A stretch of 23,969 bases of DNA from Chara braunii (taxonomy: Eukaryota; Streptophyta; Charophyceae; Charales; Characeae). The DNA lies in NCBI GenBank assembly GCA_003427395.1, contig BFEA01000933.1, positions 268,540-292,508 of the forward strand, read 5' to 3'. Below are positions 1 through 8,990 of this stretch, in pieces; position 1 is the first letter of the stretch; every line of letters begins with the position of its first letter. A model generated the notes under the pieces. That model worked only from the letters and a program-made list of their open reading frames with translations. It was not told the DNA's origin and searched no databases. A program made the position numbers and the translations under genes.

Positions 1-315
1 AGGCACTACCCTTCACAGGCAAACGCGAAGTCTCAAGAGTAGCCTACTCCGAAGAAGTGGGGGGCTCGGAGCAGGGATGCAGGCCAAAAAAAAAAAAAAG
101 GAAAAGAAAAAAGTAAAGAAATGAGGAACTTCGAATCCACCTACGGGAAGGCCCTCAGGTTACGGGTGCTTTGAGGAATGTATCTGGCCAGGAAGTGAGG
201 AACATGAAACAGGTCTATTTCCTTTTTTGTTTCTTGTTGTGAGGTCCCTGTAGCGCCCTGCCAGCCAGGCACGGCGGATTGCACGCTTCACTGAGTTCCA
301 GACAAGTACTGTAGC
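1..315. other. No gene seen
   Basis: No open frame with protein-like composition, RNA gene or transposon end is recognisable. There is a short A-rich run near 87-120. Confidence 0.6.
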
Positions 316-400
316 CTCCTGTATCCGACCGCAATCACAGCATAAGGGATGTTTTTTTTTTTGTTTTGTTTATCTCCTGTATCGGACCGCAATCACAGCA
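316..400. repeat. 27-bp direct repeat around a T-rich spacer
   Basis: Positions 316-342 and 374-400 are 27-bp direct copies with one mismatch (ctcctgtatc, gaccgcaatcacagca shared). They are separated by a 31-bp T-rich spacer. This could be a tandem duplication, or a target-site duplication around an almost pure antisense poly(A) insertion. The following 401-738 shows no gene. Confidence 0.75.
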
Positions 401-737
401 ATTGAAACTCGGGCCCTGACGAAAATGCTAAAACGCAGTTTCGAATGCAATTACAAACTGTTTCGGTGACTGCGCCGAAGTTACCCCCCCAAAACAAAAA
501 CGTAAGCAGGGGACCTCAATAGATCAAACAAAGGAGAAGACAACCCTTGGCTTTTCTTTTTGACAAAACATGAGGCTCCGGCTGTGGTCCCCACAGTCAC
601 CCCGGCTTTTCGGGAAGGATGAGCGGCGGAAACAGGAAAGGGAATTCAGCTGCTGCCTACGCGAATTATAACAAAGAGGTAAATATTTTCCTCTCAAGGG
701 AGACAAACACAGACACAGATTTTTCTCTCAAGGGAGA

Positions 738-738
<1 letters not shown>

Positions 739-774
<36 letters not shown>

Positions 775-789
775 ATACACACACACACA
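739..789. repeat. (AC)n microsatellite
   Basis: About 50 bp of AC dinucleotides, interrupted by two AT steps near 769-777. It directly precedes the first TATA-bearing unit. Confidence 0.95.
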
Positions 790-821
790 GAAACTATATA
801 AAAGGTATTGGTTTCCAATCT

Positions 822-856
<35 letters not shown>

Positions 857-884
857 TATATAAAAGGTGGTGGTTTCCAATCTC

Positions 885-935
<51 letters not shown>

Positions 936-966
936 AACTACATAAAAGGTGGTGGTTTCCAATCTC
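790..966 (+). repeat. Three copies of a 33-bp TATA-bearing unit separated by (GA)n tracts
   Basis: Near-identical 33-bp units occur at 790-822, 852-884 and 934-966. Each reads gaaactatataaaagg (the third has cataaaagg) followed by a gtttccaatctc block. They are separated by GA microsatellites at about 824-852 and 888-934. The third unit runs directly into repeat family R. The TATAAAAGG core is a good TATA-box match, but promoter function is inference. The unit probably spread by slippage or unequal exchange within the GA tracts. Confidence 0.85.
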
Positions 967-1252
967 GGATCTGGGAGGCTGATCCACCAGCCCACGTTCA
1001 GGCTTGTTATCCCTCCGCTGCCTGGATCGGGGAGTTTTCGCTGCTCGGTTTCCCGCCTCGCGCATTCTCCCCCTCTTCAGCACCCGCGCGCCACCTCCCT
1101 TCGGAGAGGACGCACTGGCGAATCTAGGCTCGGAGCGGGCAAGCCATCGACACGCAGCGATGGGACCCCACAGGAGATATTCGATCCACACCACCATGCC
1201 CCCGTGAAGCTCGGGCTACAGGACGGCGCGACTCATCCCGGCAGTATAATAG
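934..1252 (+). repeat. Repeat family R, copy 1
   Basis: A roughly 300-bp GC-richer interspersed repeat. It begins at the gtttccaatctc block and runs through cgcattctccccctcttcagc to gcgcgactcatcccggc. Copy 4 (20022-20338) matches along nearly the whole length. Copies 2 and 3, near 9560-9890 and 12173-12700, are more diverged and interrupted by transposons. Open frames across it differ between copies, so coding is not supported. It has no poly(A) tail, clear tRNA-like A/B boxes or TG...CA ends, so its class is unknown. Confidence 0.8.
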
Positions 1253-1327
1253 GTGAGAGGAGAAATAAATATAGCGAGACAGTCATGCTGCTCGTTGCAG
1301 TTATGGGCATCGTTCTTCTAAGGGTCT

Positions 1328-1440
1328 CTTTAGACACTCCTAAAAGAATCCTAAAATTTTTAGGACAGTCCTAAAGGTTTTTTAGGATTTCGTGCATCGT
1401 GGTTACACGGATTGACCAGTCCTAAAAGAATGTCGTAATT
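1328..1440. repeat. Cluster of TCCTAAAA palindromes
   Basis: The octamer TCCTAAAA or its complement recurs at least five times within about 110 bp. It includes the palindrome tcctaaaatttttagga at 1349-1365 and a second fold near 1369-1388. This could be the decayed end of an inverted-repeat transposon. No target duplication is identified. Confidence 0.55.
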
Positions 1441-1657
1441 AAAAAGAAAAAAAGAAAAGAAAAAAAGTCATGCTTCATGGTTTCAGCCAATAGGGTGTGC
1501 CAGGAGTCCAAGACAAGGGTGCCATGCGCACCTCGCCATGAAACTCTGGCTCCCTCGCTTCTTACTTTTGCTTTCGGAAAGTTTTCTACTTCAAATTTCG
1601 CAAACGCATAACCCCCACGTCTTGTCATATTATTTCTTTCCTTTTTTTGAAAACTAT

Positions 1658-1779
1658 GGGCATCGCCACACCACTCTCGAAATGTGAAAACAACAAAAAT
1701 GTGGCGGGTGCATCTGGCCATGTTCTAGCTGAGAGTTCATTCTCATTTTGCACATTTCGAGAGTGGTGTGGGCATGCCC
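1658..1779. mobile_element. MITE B1 (Tourist/Harbinger-like)
   Basis: A 122-bp non-autonomous element with terminal inverted repeats of about 29 bp: gggcatcgccacaccactct at the left, complementary to the right arm ending atgccc. It is flanked by TAT on both sides (1655-1657, 1780-1782). The internal gtggcgggtgcatctggcca block is shared with B2, B3 and B4. The 3-bp AT-rich target site and GGG/CCC ends fit PIF/Harbinger-type MITEs. No transposase is encoded. Confidence 0.9.
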
Positions 1780-1805
1780 TATACTACGTCTTACAACACC
1801 AACCT

Positions 1806-1807
<2 letters not shown>

Positions 1808-1836
<29 letters not shown>
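1808..1836. repeat. Poly(T) tract
   Basis: 29 consecutive T. It may be the poly(A) tail of a minus-strand retroposon, but no body or target duplication is recognisable. Confidence 0.9.
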
Positions 1837-2011
1837 GACGCTATGTTTGGGGACCGCAGCGAAAAGTACAGGCCCTTGCCATCGATAAACCGCAAAAACG
1901 AAGGACAACGCAGCAGCCGAAGTACCATTGGAGAGGGCCAAGTTGCAAAAAGACAGACAGTAAAGCAAAAGAAAGAAAGAAGAAGAAGAAGAAAAGAAAG
2001 CAGAAAATCGA

Positions 2012-2114
2012 TAGTGCGATGTGGCCTGGAAGTATTTAAAAAAAAAAAAAAAAGCAGTGCGATGTGGCTGAAGTGCACACTGTACAGTGCGATGTGGCTG
2101 AAGTGTACGCTGAA
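2012..2114 (+). repeat. 30-bp tandem repeat with an A-tract insertion
   Basis: Copies of cagtgcgatgtggctgaagt lie at 2055-2084 and 2085-2114 (exact 30-bp period). A third copy at 2012-2032 is separated from them by an A run. This is a minor tandem array. Confidence 0.85.
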
Positions 2115-2122
2115 AAGTAGTG

Positions 2123-2290
2123 AGGGCCGAGGTCCCACTAGCAAAAAGGATAGGATCGAGCTCCTGCATCTGGATGTGTTTTAAGTAGAGATGCAGAAAA
2201 GCAGTTCAATCTGGATTTCCTGCACATAGCCATAAAGTCGTCCAGATTCAGGCATTCGATCCGATTCTATTTGCTAGTGGGACCACGCCC
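2123..2290. mobile_element. MITE N1, long terminal inverted repeats
   Basis: A 168-bp element. The left arm gggccgaggtcccactagc is inverted at the right end as gctagtgggaccacgccc. The inverted similarity continues inward for about 45 bp with mismatches (gatcga and atctgga blocks). GGG/CCC termini match the other families here. No clean 3-bp target duplication is visible (tga versus cag), so one end may be eroded. Confidence 0.75.
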
Positions 2291-2361
2291 CAGGTGAGTA
2301 AAGAAAACTCCCACGTACCTGGGTCCGTCAGTATTCGGAGAATCTGATACTGTCACGCTTA

Positions 2362-2489
2362 GGGCCTCGCCACACCACTCACTCGAAATGTGAAAAAGAC
2401 GAAAATGTGGCGGGTGCATCTGGTCATGTTCTAGCCGGAAGTTCATTCTCATTTTTTTGGCACATTTCGAGAGTGGTGTGGCGATGCCC
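2362..2489. mobile_element. MITE B2 (Tourist/Harbinger-like)
   Basis: A 128-bp element with the same termini and interior as B1. It is flanked by a perfect TTA duplication (2359-2361, 2490-2492), the canonical target of PIF/Harbinger MITEs. It has no coding capacity. Confidence 0.92.
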
Positions 2490-2743
2490 TTAGCGAACGT
2501 TAGAAAAGAAGACGAAAACAAAGCGCAATTCGAAAAAGATGAGCGGATCTCCCATGTATCGAAATGAAATTCACAAAAAAAAAAAGAAAAAAAAAGAAAT
2601 GAAATTCAATATTAGCCCCAAAGAAAAAAAAGAAAAAACAGAAAAACAAAAAAAACCACGAAATTCACTATGTGGGCCTGGATGCACTAAACAAACCTGT
2701 CAAGACATTCGTAGCGAAGTTGAGCTCAGGTTTTCGGGACTGA

Positions 2744-2860
2744 GGGCATACTCGCACTTGTACTTTTCCTAATGTATCTGACCCCAATTACGGCCAGATC
2801 TTAATGCACCTGATCGGAATTGGGTTCACTTCAAAAAGTCAATATAGTCTGAGTATGCCC
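2744..2860. mobile_element. MITE L1
   Basis: A 117-bp element with gggcatactcgcac at the left and gagtatgccc at the right. Internally it carries aatgtatctgaccccaatta and a second related block, also present in L2 and L3. The flanks (tga, tgc) do not duplicate cleanly. L2 shows that the family uses TTA. Confidence 0.8.
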
Positions 2861-3412
2861 TGCCGTAACTTCCGTCCTATACATGGTGGAAGCCCTGTCC
2901 CGAGTAATATGTCATTTCCGTCTAATGTGAGTGAGCATATGGACGTCATGCCAACTGAGCCTAGGAGCAACCCTCACAGGGCCTCTCCCCAGTTCTCACC
3001 AATGGTGCAAAATGTACAATGTATAAAATGCGAGAAAAATAGAAAGGAACTCTGATTTTTTCAACAAAAAAAAAAAAAAAAAAAAGCGAGAAAGATACGT
3101 CCACCATAGCTTTTGTCTTTTCATACTCACCAATGCTGAGTGGCAGCGCAAAGCTCTAAGAGCATACTCTTACACATGGCCCTAATATTTTTTGCAAGAT
3201 TTCTGCGGGTCTGCTACCCTGTTTTTTGGGGTTGTGGTCCCCACAGGACCCCACTGACTGACTGACTTGCGGGATTGCCCCCAAGTAGCCAACGCTCCAC
3301 TGCAGATTCACGAAGCACGCTCAGTACGTTCCCATGTTTTCTTTTGCAATGCTCAAGGTGGGAGCGTTCACCACAGTAAACAGGTCAGCCCTGTGGATCT
3401 CCTACCCTAAGG
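2861..3412. other. No gene seen
   Basis: Unique-looking sequence with a 20-nt A run at 3066-3085. No protein-like frame, RNA gene or transposon termini are recognised. Confidence 0.6.
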
Positions 3413-3415
3413 CTA

Positions 3416-3520
3416 CCGTCTTCCCCCGAACACAACGCACCCTCGTTTTGGCTGTATCTGGCCGGAAATATGACTTCTATACATTCATTTTTAGGGTACG
3501 TTATGTTCGGGGGAATACCG
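3416..3520. mobile_element. MITE A1 (TA-target fold-back)
   Basis: A fold-back element of about 105 bp. The left arm is ccgtcttcccccgaacacaa and the right arm is its complement with a few changes (acgttatgttcgggggaata). A TA dinucleotide abuts the left end at 3414-3415; at the right end it is mutated to TG. The interior carries the ctatacattc motif shared by other members. TA target and size suggest a Tc1/mariner-type MITE. This is the reference member of family A in the window. Confidence 0.85.
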
Positions 3521-3574
3521 TGGTCTTCCTTCTTCTTTGCCTTCAGAAGTTCAGTCATTCGCATTCGACAGATA

Positions 3575-3735
3575 GGGCCTCGCCACCCCACTGCCCAAAC
3601 CAAGAAAGAACGAATGCATCTTCCCCAGAAAGTGGTAAGATGCATCCATTGCTATTCATAATAACGGATGCGTCTTGCCATTCTCTGCTGGAAAATGCAA
3701 CAACTCGTACTTATTTCGTTTTGACAGCGGTCTGA
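3575..3735. mobile_element. MITE K2, partial
   Basis: The left end gggcctcgccacccc and the interior atgcatc...gccattctctgctgg resemble K1 (8187-8362). The right terminal repeat is degraded, so the boundary is approximate. Confidence 0.6.
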
Positions 3736-3808
3736 GCGGTGTGCAAGTCCCTTTCATTAACAGATACTCCAAAAGGTTCTCTGGGCATGAGTAATTTCAG
3801 TAATTAGT

Positions 3809-3809
<1 letters not shown>

Positions 3810-3846
<37 letters not shown>

Positions 3847-3891
3847 TCTCAAAAAAAAAAAAAAAAAATTACCTGGGCCTCCAGGGGCCCA

Positions 3892-3919
<28 letters not shown>
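3810..3919. repeat. Three successive poly(A) tracts
   Basis: A33 (3810-3842), A18 (3851-3868) and A29 (3891-3919) are separated by tttttctc and a short ctgggcctccaggggccc palindrome. They may be stacked retroposon tails. An orphan L-family end (gggcatactcacac) follows at about 3927. Confidence 0.9.
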
Positions 3920-3922
<3 letters not shown>

Positions 3923-4767
3923 CTCAGGGCATACTCACACGAGGACCAAAAGTCCCAAAATTCCAAAATTTGAGTCAGTTTTTTGGGTCACACTGTAGAA
4001 GACGGCTACCCAAATGCCTCAAATGGTGACCCTTTTGTCAGCGGCCTGTGGGGCCGCGGGAGGACCCTTTTTGAGGCCACCTCCAGAGGTGGTGTTACAT
4101 GCTGCGCACACGGGCCCAATTTCAGGGGCCCGGCGGTTGCTGAGGGGCCCCCAAACTGCATGCCCATCAGACATGCGCCCTGGAGGCCAACGGCGGCCCC
4201 CAGGCCACATACGGCAAGCATTTATTTATTTATTTATCTATTCACTTACCTGCTGACCTGCCGTTGTCTGTGCAGGTGTCGTTTCGGACTTGCAGTCCCC
4301 AAGGCACGACCTTGGGACTGGGTACCGGAGGCAGGGCCTACGAAAAGGCCAGGCGCGTTTTTTGGCGCCCTGCTGCAACAGCAGCACAGTCTGGACGTCC
4401 GGTAGGGACCCAGACCGGCTGGGCCGTTTTGAGGCCAGCACCAGGTAGGTCCAGCCGCGCCCAGCGCTACATATAGCTGGGCAGAGGCTGGGCAACAAAC
4501 AGTTTGAGTAGCTCACTTCTTGGGCGCTACGCTGCTGCACTGATAGCACTGCACTGCTTTAGGATTAGCGTAGTAGGCAGGAGATAGGGCGGAGGCCATA
4601 CCTGCAGCCTTCGACCACGTACCTGGGCGCCATAGCTGGACTTGGCTTCAGCGACCTGCAACACAGCGTACGCCGGCGACGTCAGTACTTGGCAGCAGTT
4701 ACCTGCAGGTGAGACAATGAGGAGGGCGATATCATCTTCTTCCTCTTCCGTCTGTTCTCGCTCTCCA
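3920..4767. other. GC-rich stretch, no gene seen
   Basis: GC-rich sequence with several short palindromes such as ggggccgcgg and caggggccc. There is a (TTTA)n run near 4220-4240 and a TATA-like acatatagc near 4470. Open frames overlap on both strands and none looks conserved. I cannot assign a class. Confidence 0.5.
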
Positions 4768-4829
4768 CTTCTTCTTCTTCTTCTTCTTTTTCTTCTTCTT
4801 CTTCTTCTTCTTCTTCTTCTTCTTCTTTC

Positions 4830-4863
<34 letters not shown>
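4768..4863. repeat. (CTT)n followed by (GA)n microsatellites
   Basis: About 60 bp of CTT trinucleotides, then about 34 bp of GA dinucleotides. The poly-leucine open frame over it is an artefact of the repeat. Confidence 0.95.
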
Positions 4864-5802
4864 TTCAGGCAGAGGTTTCACGGGCATACGCCCAGGATCT
4901 GATTCGACATTTTATTTTTGCGGCAGACATTGATTGGACACTCGGCCAGGGACTCTGTGTTGGACTTCGCTATAGCAATCTTGGTCTTCTCCCTCGCCTC
5001 AATCTTCATCTCGCCTCCCCCCATCTCTCGTCCTTGGTATCTCCCCCCATGTGCGTGTGCAAGGAGAGACCTTTCTTCTATGTATGCGGTCCCTCTTCTC
5101 TCTCACACATGTGACACTGTGACAGTGGTGTATGATGGGGTGTTGCGTCAGTATCTGACATGTCAGATCATGTCTTTAGTTTTCCGCTGCGCTACATTGT
5201 GCTATTTCATACGGATCTGGATGGGTATTGCTTGTTGATGCTTGGCTGAGGCTGCATTGTCGATATGAGTCCATTTCATCACTTGCGGATCCTTGGCTCC
5301 CCCTGCATCGCCCGATTGGGCATGCTTCAGGTGGTCTCAAATTACCTTTCGTTTTTCTTTTCTTTTTTTCACGAATTGAAGAAAATCGTAGACGAAGAAG
5401 ACAGCCCGCCAAACAACTGGAAGTGCGACCAGAAACATTTACATTGTAGAGAAGACCCAAGGGTTATACTGGCGTGAAAAAAAAAAAAGAAAAAAAAAAG
5501 GAAGTCCATCTTTTTGTTTGGTCCTCGCCTGTGCGACTGGGCGCACTTGCCCTGAGTGTGAAGATTCAGGGACGCGACTTCGTCCTTTCTGGAGGAAATC
5601 CCCTCGTGTGACCACATCGGGACCAAATGCCTAAAAAAAAACGAACCAAATGCCTCAAATTTTTGAGACTTCTGGTCCCACCTGGAATATATTTTCCGGT
5701 TCATGAAATGATTCTTTGCCAGGAAAAAAAAAAAAAAAAAAAAAAAAGAAACTTGGGCGCAGTCGATGCAGTCTAGGTAGAAAAAAAAGGAGCGCCAATG
5801 TC
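4864..5802. other. No gene seen
   Basis: Unique-looking sequence with A runs near 5478-5500 and 5723-5746. No recognisable gene, RNA or transposon end. Confidence 0.55.
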
Positions 5803-5813
5803 GAATGTATACA

Positions 5814-5869
<56 letters not shown>

Positions 5870-5933
5870 AAAAGAATGTATACAAGCCGGGTCCGGTAGG
5901 GTCACGTGGAGGTGTGTTATGCTAGGGGGAATG
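5803..5933 (-). mobile_element. MITE A8, partial, interrupted by a poly(A) insertion
   Basis: Read on the minus strand, 5874-5933 matches one half of family A: an end resembling ggcattcccccta, then cataacacacctccacgtgac, ending at the central gtatacattc. A copy of the same half lies at 18604-18668. The other half, left of 5803, is not recognisable. The element is broken at its centre by the poly(A) insertion at 5817-5873. Confidence 0.6.
5817..5873 (+). mobile_element. Pure poly(A) insertion with 14-bp target-site duplication
   Basis: The direct repeat gaatgtatacaagc (5803-5816 and 5874-5887, identical) flanks nothing but A51-G-A5. Short target duplications next to poly(A) are the hallmark of target-primed reverse transcription by LINE machinery. 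Here the copied cDNA seems to stop within the tail. Slippage could have lengthened the tract. Confidence 0.8.
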
Positions 5934-6166
5934 CCTGAAGTCCATTTAAAACTTGAAATCATGACTAGCCCTGTAATTACGTCCAAAAGAACATAAAAAA
6001 GGTGCATTCACTCCCCTCATTCTGGTTTCAGAAGGCAAAAAAACTGGTGTTGGCAGGTCTGTCGCGGAGAGCATTTCAAGTGGGCAAGAAAAACATAAAA
6101 CTGCAGTCTGCACAGTGCACACTAGAGCCCCCACCTGAAAAAAAATCACTGACACGCCTGTTTCGG

Positions 6167-6186
6167 AATCGTGCCACCGCTGCCAT

Positions 6187-6221
<35 letters not shown>

Positions 6222-6228
6222 CGTGCCA
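6167..6228. repeat. Poly(T) tract between 10-bp direct repeats
   Basis: aatcgtgcca occurs at 6167-6176 and 6219-6228. Between them are 11 bp and T31. This could be a second tail-only insertion, but the T run sits on the side opposite that expected for a simple minus-strand retroposon. The origin is uncertain. Confidence 0.6.
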
Positions 6229-6458
6229 TATTTTTGTTACCTCTCCGAAGTGCGAGCGTGACTGACCAGCCAGTACCTTTTTTTTTTTTCTTTTTTTCTT
6301 TTTTTAAATGATAAACTTGACCTTGCCTGAAACCTACTTGCCCCTTATCTGATGAATTCTTTACTTGGATTTTTCGGTCACCTCTGGAATTTTTTTTTCC
6401 TTACTTAGTTTACCATTTCCAAAACAGAATGTAAATAATCTCGTTAACTGAAACTAGA

Positions 6459-6588
6459 GGAGGGTCGGTCATCCAAAACTGGGCCTGCTAACGGGGGATG
6501 CTCCTATCACCTCCATTAGCACGGTCCACGACACAGCGATGTTTACCCCCCCCAAAAAAAAAAAAAAAAAAAAAAAGGAGGGTCGGTC
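6459..6588 (+). mobile_element. Short retroposon with poly(A) tail and 12-bp target duplication
   Basis: Identical ggagggtcggtc flanks lie at 6459-6470 and 6577-6588. They bracket a 106-bp insert (6471-6576) that ends in C8 then A23. Target duplication plus 3' poly(A) shows LINE-type retroposition. The 75-bp body matches no structural RNA I recognise. It may be a truncated mRNA, a novel small RNA or a SINE. The next 350 bp (6589-6941) shows no gene, only a T-rich run near 6602-6640. Confidence 0.85.
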
Positions 6589-6941
6589 CCCTTTGGATGC
6601 GTTTTTTTTTGTTCTTTTCTTTTCTTTTCTTTTCTTTTGTAAACGAAAGGGCACATAATCCGAGTTGAATCTGCTCCTTCAAAGTCCAAAGAATAATTAA
6701 CCAACGTAAGGGAATTTATTTCGTAAGTAACTCCCTACTCTACTTTTGTCTAAGGTCTTGAGATATGATCATCGAGCGGACCGGCCTCAGGTAATTCAGA
6801 ATTATTTCATTGCACATTGCATTCATCAACGTCAACCAGGATTTGAACATGGGTCTGAATTTCAGAAAAATTGGACTCGTCAGCAACTAACTGACAGTCT
6901 GACACACCCTTCATTTTCTCTATCCTTCTCCCAACAACATA

Positions 6942-7077
6942 GGGCCTCGCTGCACTACTCTGCATAAGCAGAATTTCAGCAGAAAAGGCAACCAATATGG
7001 TGGAAGTGTATCTTTCCACGTTCTAGCGGAAGATTCATTCTCATTTTGCACATTTGGAGAGTACTGCAGGGAGGCCC
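6942..7077. mobile_element. MITE C1 (Harbinger-like)
   Basis: A 136-bp element: gggcctcgctgcactactct at the left and a degenerate complement ending gaggccc at the right. It is flanked by ATA on both sides. Its interior (gtatctttccacgttctagc, attcattctcatttt) is related to family B but the termini differ (ctgcactac versus cacaccac). No coding capacity. Confidence 0.85.
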
Positions 7078-7230
7078 ATAGTTACTTACACAACTAATAG
7101 CACTTCATATCTCTTCACCCGCACACATCAAGGCGCCGCGCCCCACCGCGGTGGACTTATCAGCAAAGAACCACGCAATGACTTAGGTCTCCGTTGACCA
7201 ACATAGGGAAAAGTTATAAGCCAACCCTCC

Positions 7231-7283
7231 TCCCCCTCCCCCCTCCCTCCCTCCCTCCCTCCCTCCCTCCCTCCCTCCCTCCC
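7231..7283. repeat. (CCCT)n microsatellite
   Basis: About 13 tetranucleotide units. 7284-7682 shows no recognisable gene. Confidence 0.95.
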
Positions 7284-7682
7284 ACCTGCCCCCCTCACAC
7301 ACAGACAACAACTCGACAAAAGCTTTTATTTATCCTTGCCATCAGAGTCACGGCGATTCCCAGTCATTCTGAAATGATGAAACTTCATGAAAGAGCAAAC
7401 ACTCCCTTGGAAATATTATTTCTATCTTACCTGAAAGAGGAACAAACTTCTCTCTACGCTCCCTTTCTTCTCTCTCGCTTGATGAGGAGGAAGGTGTAGA
7501 GAGATAGAACTCGACCATGATGATCTTCTTCTGATGAAAACAAAGCCAAAGAAGAGGAGCCTGCTTTAAATATGTGTTGCCTTCAGAAGAAAAAAAAAAA
7601 ACTTGTTCCCGACATAGCCGTCCTGAGATCTTTTGGCTGTGTCCTTCTTCTCTGCCCGTTTTGGGATCCACCCCTCTCCCTA

Positions 7683-7787
7683 CTGCAGAATAGAACGCCC
7701 GCTCATAATAGCTCTATTTTATGGGTCAGCTTCCTGTCAAGATGCTCCAATGATTATACACAGGGCGTTCTATTCGGATGAAGACCG
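7683..7787. mobile_element. MITE A2, fold-back
   Basis: A 105-bp member flanked by TA on both sides. The left arm ctgcagaatagaacgccc is diverged. The right arm (gggcgttctattcggatgaa) matches the gaatagaac subtype also seen in A4. Its right half is the source of the inverted copy that follows. Confidence 0.8.
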
Positions 7788-7920
7788 TAGGGCAGACCGG
7801 AGTCACCGGACACTCGGCAAATAGGCTATCCGTCTTCATCCGAATAGAACGCCCTGTGTATAATCATTGGAGCATAGAACGTCCGGTGACTCCGGTCTAC
7901 CCTACCGTCTTCAATGATCG
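7787..7920. repeat. Inverted, order-preserved duplication of the A2 end and its flank
   Basis: Block a (7743-7785, 43 bp) recurs perfectly inverted at 7832-7874. Block b (7787-7811, 25 bp) recurs inverted with one mismatch at 7881-7905. The order is a-b-a'-b', not a-b-b'-a'. The start of another A-type end (ccgtcttca) follows b'. A simple fold-back duplication does not give this order. Confidence 0.85.
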
Positions 7921-8038
7921 CCCTCTCCTCTCATAGACGCACTGACGCACTGACAGTGCTTTTCCACAGCACTACACGAATTAAATTCTGTCGAGACTCT
8001 CACCAAATGATCAAAATGAGACTCCTTCCTGGGACCTA

Positions 8039-8143
8039 CAGTCTTCCCCCGAATACAACGCACGATCATTATAGCTGAATTCGGACCATCTTTCAGTCTA
8101 AATTCAGCTATAATGACCGTACGTTGTATTCGGGGGAAGACTG
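8039..8143. mobile_element. MITE A3, nearly perfect palindrome
   Basis: 105 bp with TA on both sides. Arms of about 45 bp (cagtcttcccccgaatacaa at the left) have only scattered mismatches and a short central loop. This is the best-preserved family A member and likely to extrude as a hairpin. Confidence 0.9.
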
Positions 8144-8186
8144 TAGTCCAGTAAGTGGCGACAAGTCTGACTGCTTGACGGACTCA

Positions 8187-8362
8187 GGGTCTCGCCGCAC
8201 GGTACACAACGTCACAAAACGAAAACGAAACAAGTGCATCCGCCCACAAGAGGTGGCAAAATACACTCGTTACTATTTCTAGCAAAACGATGAACCTGGC
8301 CATTTTCTGCAGGGAGATGCACGTGTTTCGTTTTTCGTTTCGTGTCCCGTGCGGCGACGCTC
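8187..8362. mobile_element. MITE K1
   Basis: A 176-bp element. The left arm is gggtctcgccgcacgg and then an aaaacgaaaacgaaac block. The right arm is the complement, gtttcgtttttcgtttcgtg then ccgtgcggcgac. Flanks tca and tta differ by one base. Related to the partial K2. Confidence 0.75.
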
Positions 8363-8420
8363 TTAGAGTTGCTTCTGCAACTGCATGAGCAGCAATTGTA
8401 GAGTCCATTTTTTGGGACTG

Positions 8421-8548
8421 GGACTCTAGTCAAAGCCGTCACTGCATGGGACTGGGACTCTAGCATCAGTAGTTACTGGAATTCTAGGACGCTGGGACTT
8501 GGAGCCTAGTTAAAGCCGTCACTACTTACTGGAATTTTGGGACGCTGG
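8421..8548. repeat. Short duplicated blocks, 80- and 53-bp spacing
   Basis: Block 1, containing aaagccgtcact, lies at 8421-8443 and 8501-8523. Block 2, ggaatt..gggacgctgg-like, lies at 8474-8495 and 8527-8548. They look like local duplications next to the LINE remnant. Confidence 0.7.
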
Positions 8549-8569
8549 AAAGTCTAGAATGGGTTTCAA

Positions 8570-8990
8570 GCAATCATACCCCAAGTGAGTGGTGGACTCC
8601 GATGCCCAATTACATATCTTGCAGGTCATTGGTGTCATTGCTGGCTACCCTTGTTGAGTTGCAAGTTATCCGGCAGACCTTCCACAGGCAATTAGCTGAA
8701 ATTCCATCCCAAAAGGCCTTCCACCAGTCCCAAATTCTGAGTGAAGCCGGGCAATCATACCACAAGTGAGTCTTTGACTTGAATGCCCAATTACATCTCT
8801 TGTTTGCAGGTCATTTCGATCCGTTGAGCCAAGTTAACTGCTCATGGGGTAGCCAGCAATGACAACAACCAAAGATTGGCCACAAAGTCTCGGGTTGGGG
8901 GCTAGCACCAGTTGTTTCCAACAACGGGATAGAGCTTTTTCAAATTTCAATAGATAGGTGACTCTTATCTAAGACCTGACTCCATCTCCT
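8570..8990 (-). pseudogene. Decayed LINE reverse-transcriptase C-terminus (zinc-binding, zf-RVT-like), duplicated
   Basis: On the minus strand 8626-8570 reads TCKICNWASESTTHLGYDC, a C-x2-C ... H-x4-C layout typical of the zinc-binding domain after the reverse transcriptase in plant-type non-LTR retrotransposons. A second copy at 8811-8751 reads CNWAFKSKTHLWYDC after a 4-bp insertion that shifts the frame. It continues as PASLRIWDWWKAFWDG, like the W-rich segment usually following this domain. Upstream sequence on this strand (to about 8990) has similar character but several stops. An inverted fragment (8635-8672 versus 8831-8863) shows rearrangement. No catalytic reverse-transcriptase motif remains. 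The family assignment comes from the motif only. Confidence 0.7.

Noticed and set aside
666-995. Minus-strand frame with Ser-Leu and Cys-Val repeats
   Set aside because: Translation of GA and AC microsatellites.
934-1252. Repeat R as a solo LTR or tRNA-derived SINE
   Set aside because: No TG...CA ends, target duplication, A/B boxes or tail could be shown; left as an unclassified repeat.
5369-6007. Long minus-strand open frame of 212 codons
   Set aside because: Dominated by poly-Phe from poly(A/T) tracts and crosses a retroposed poly(A) insertion; not protein-like.
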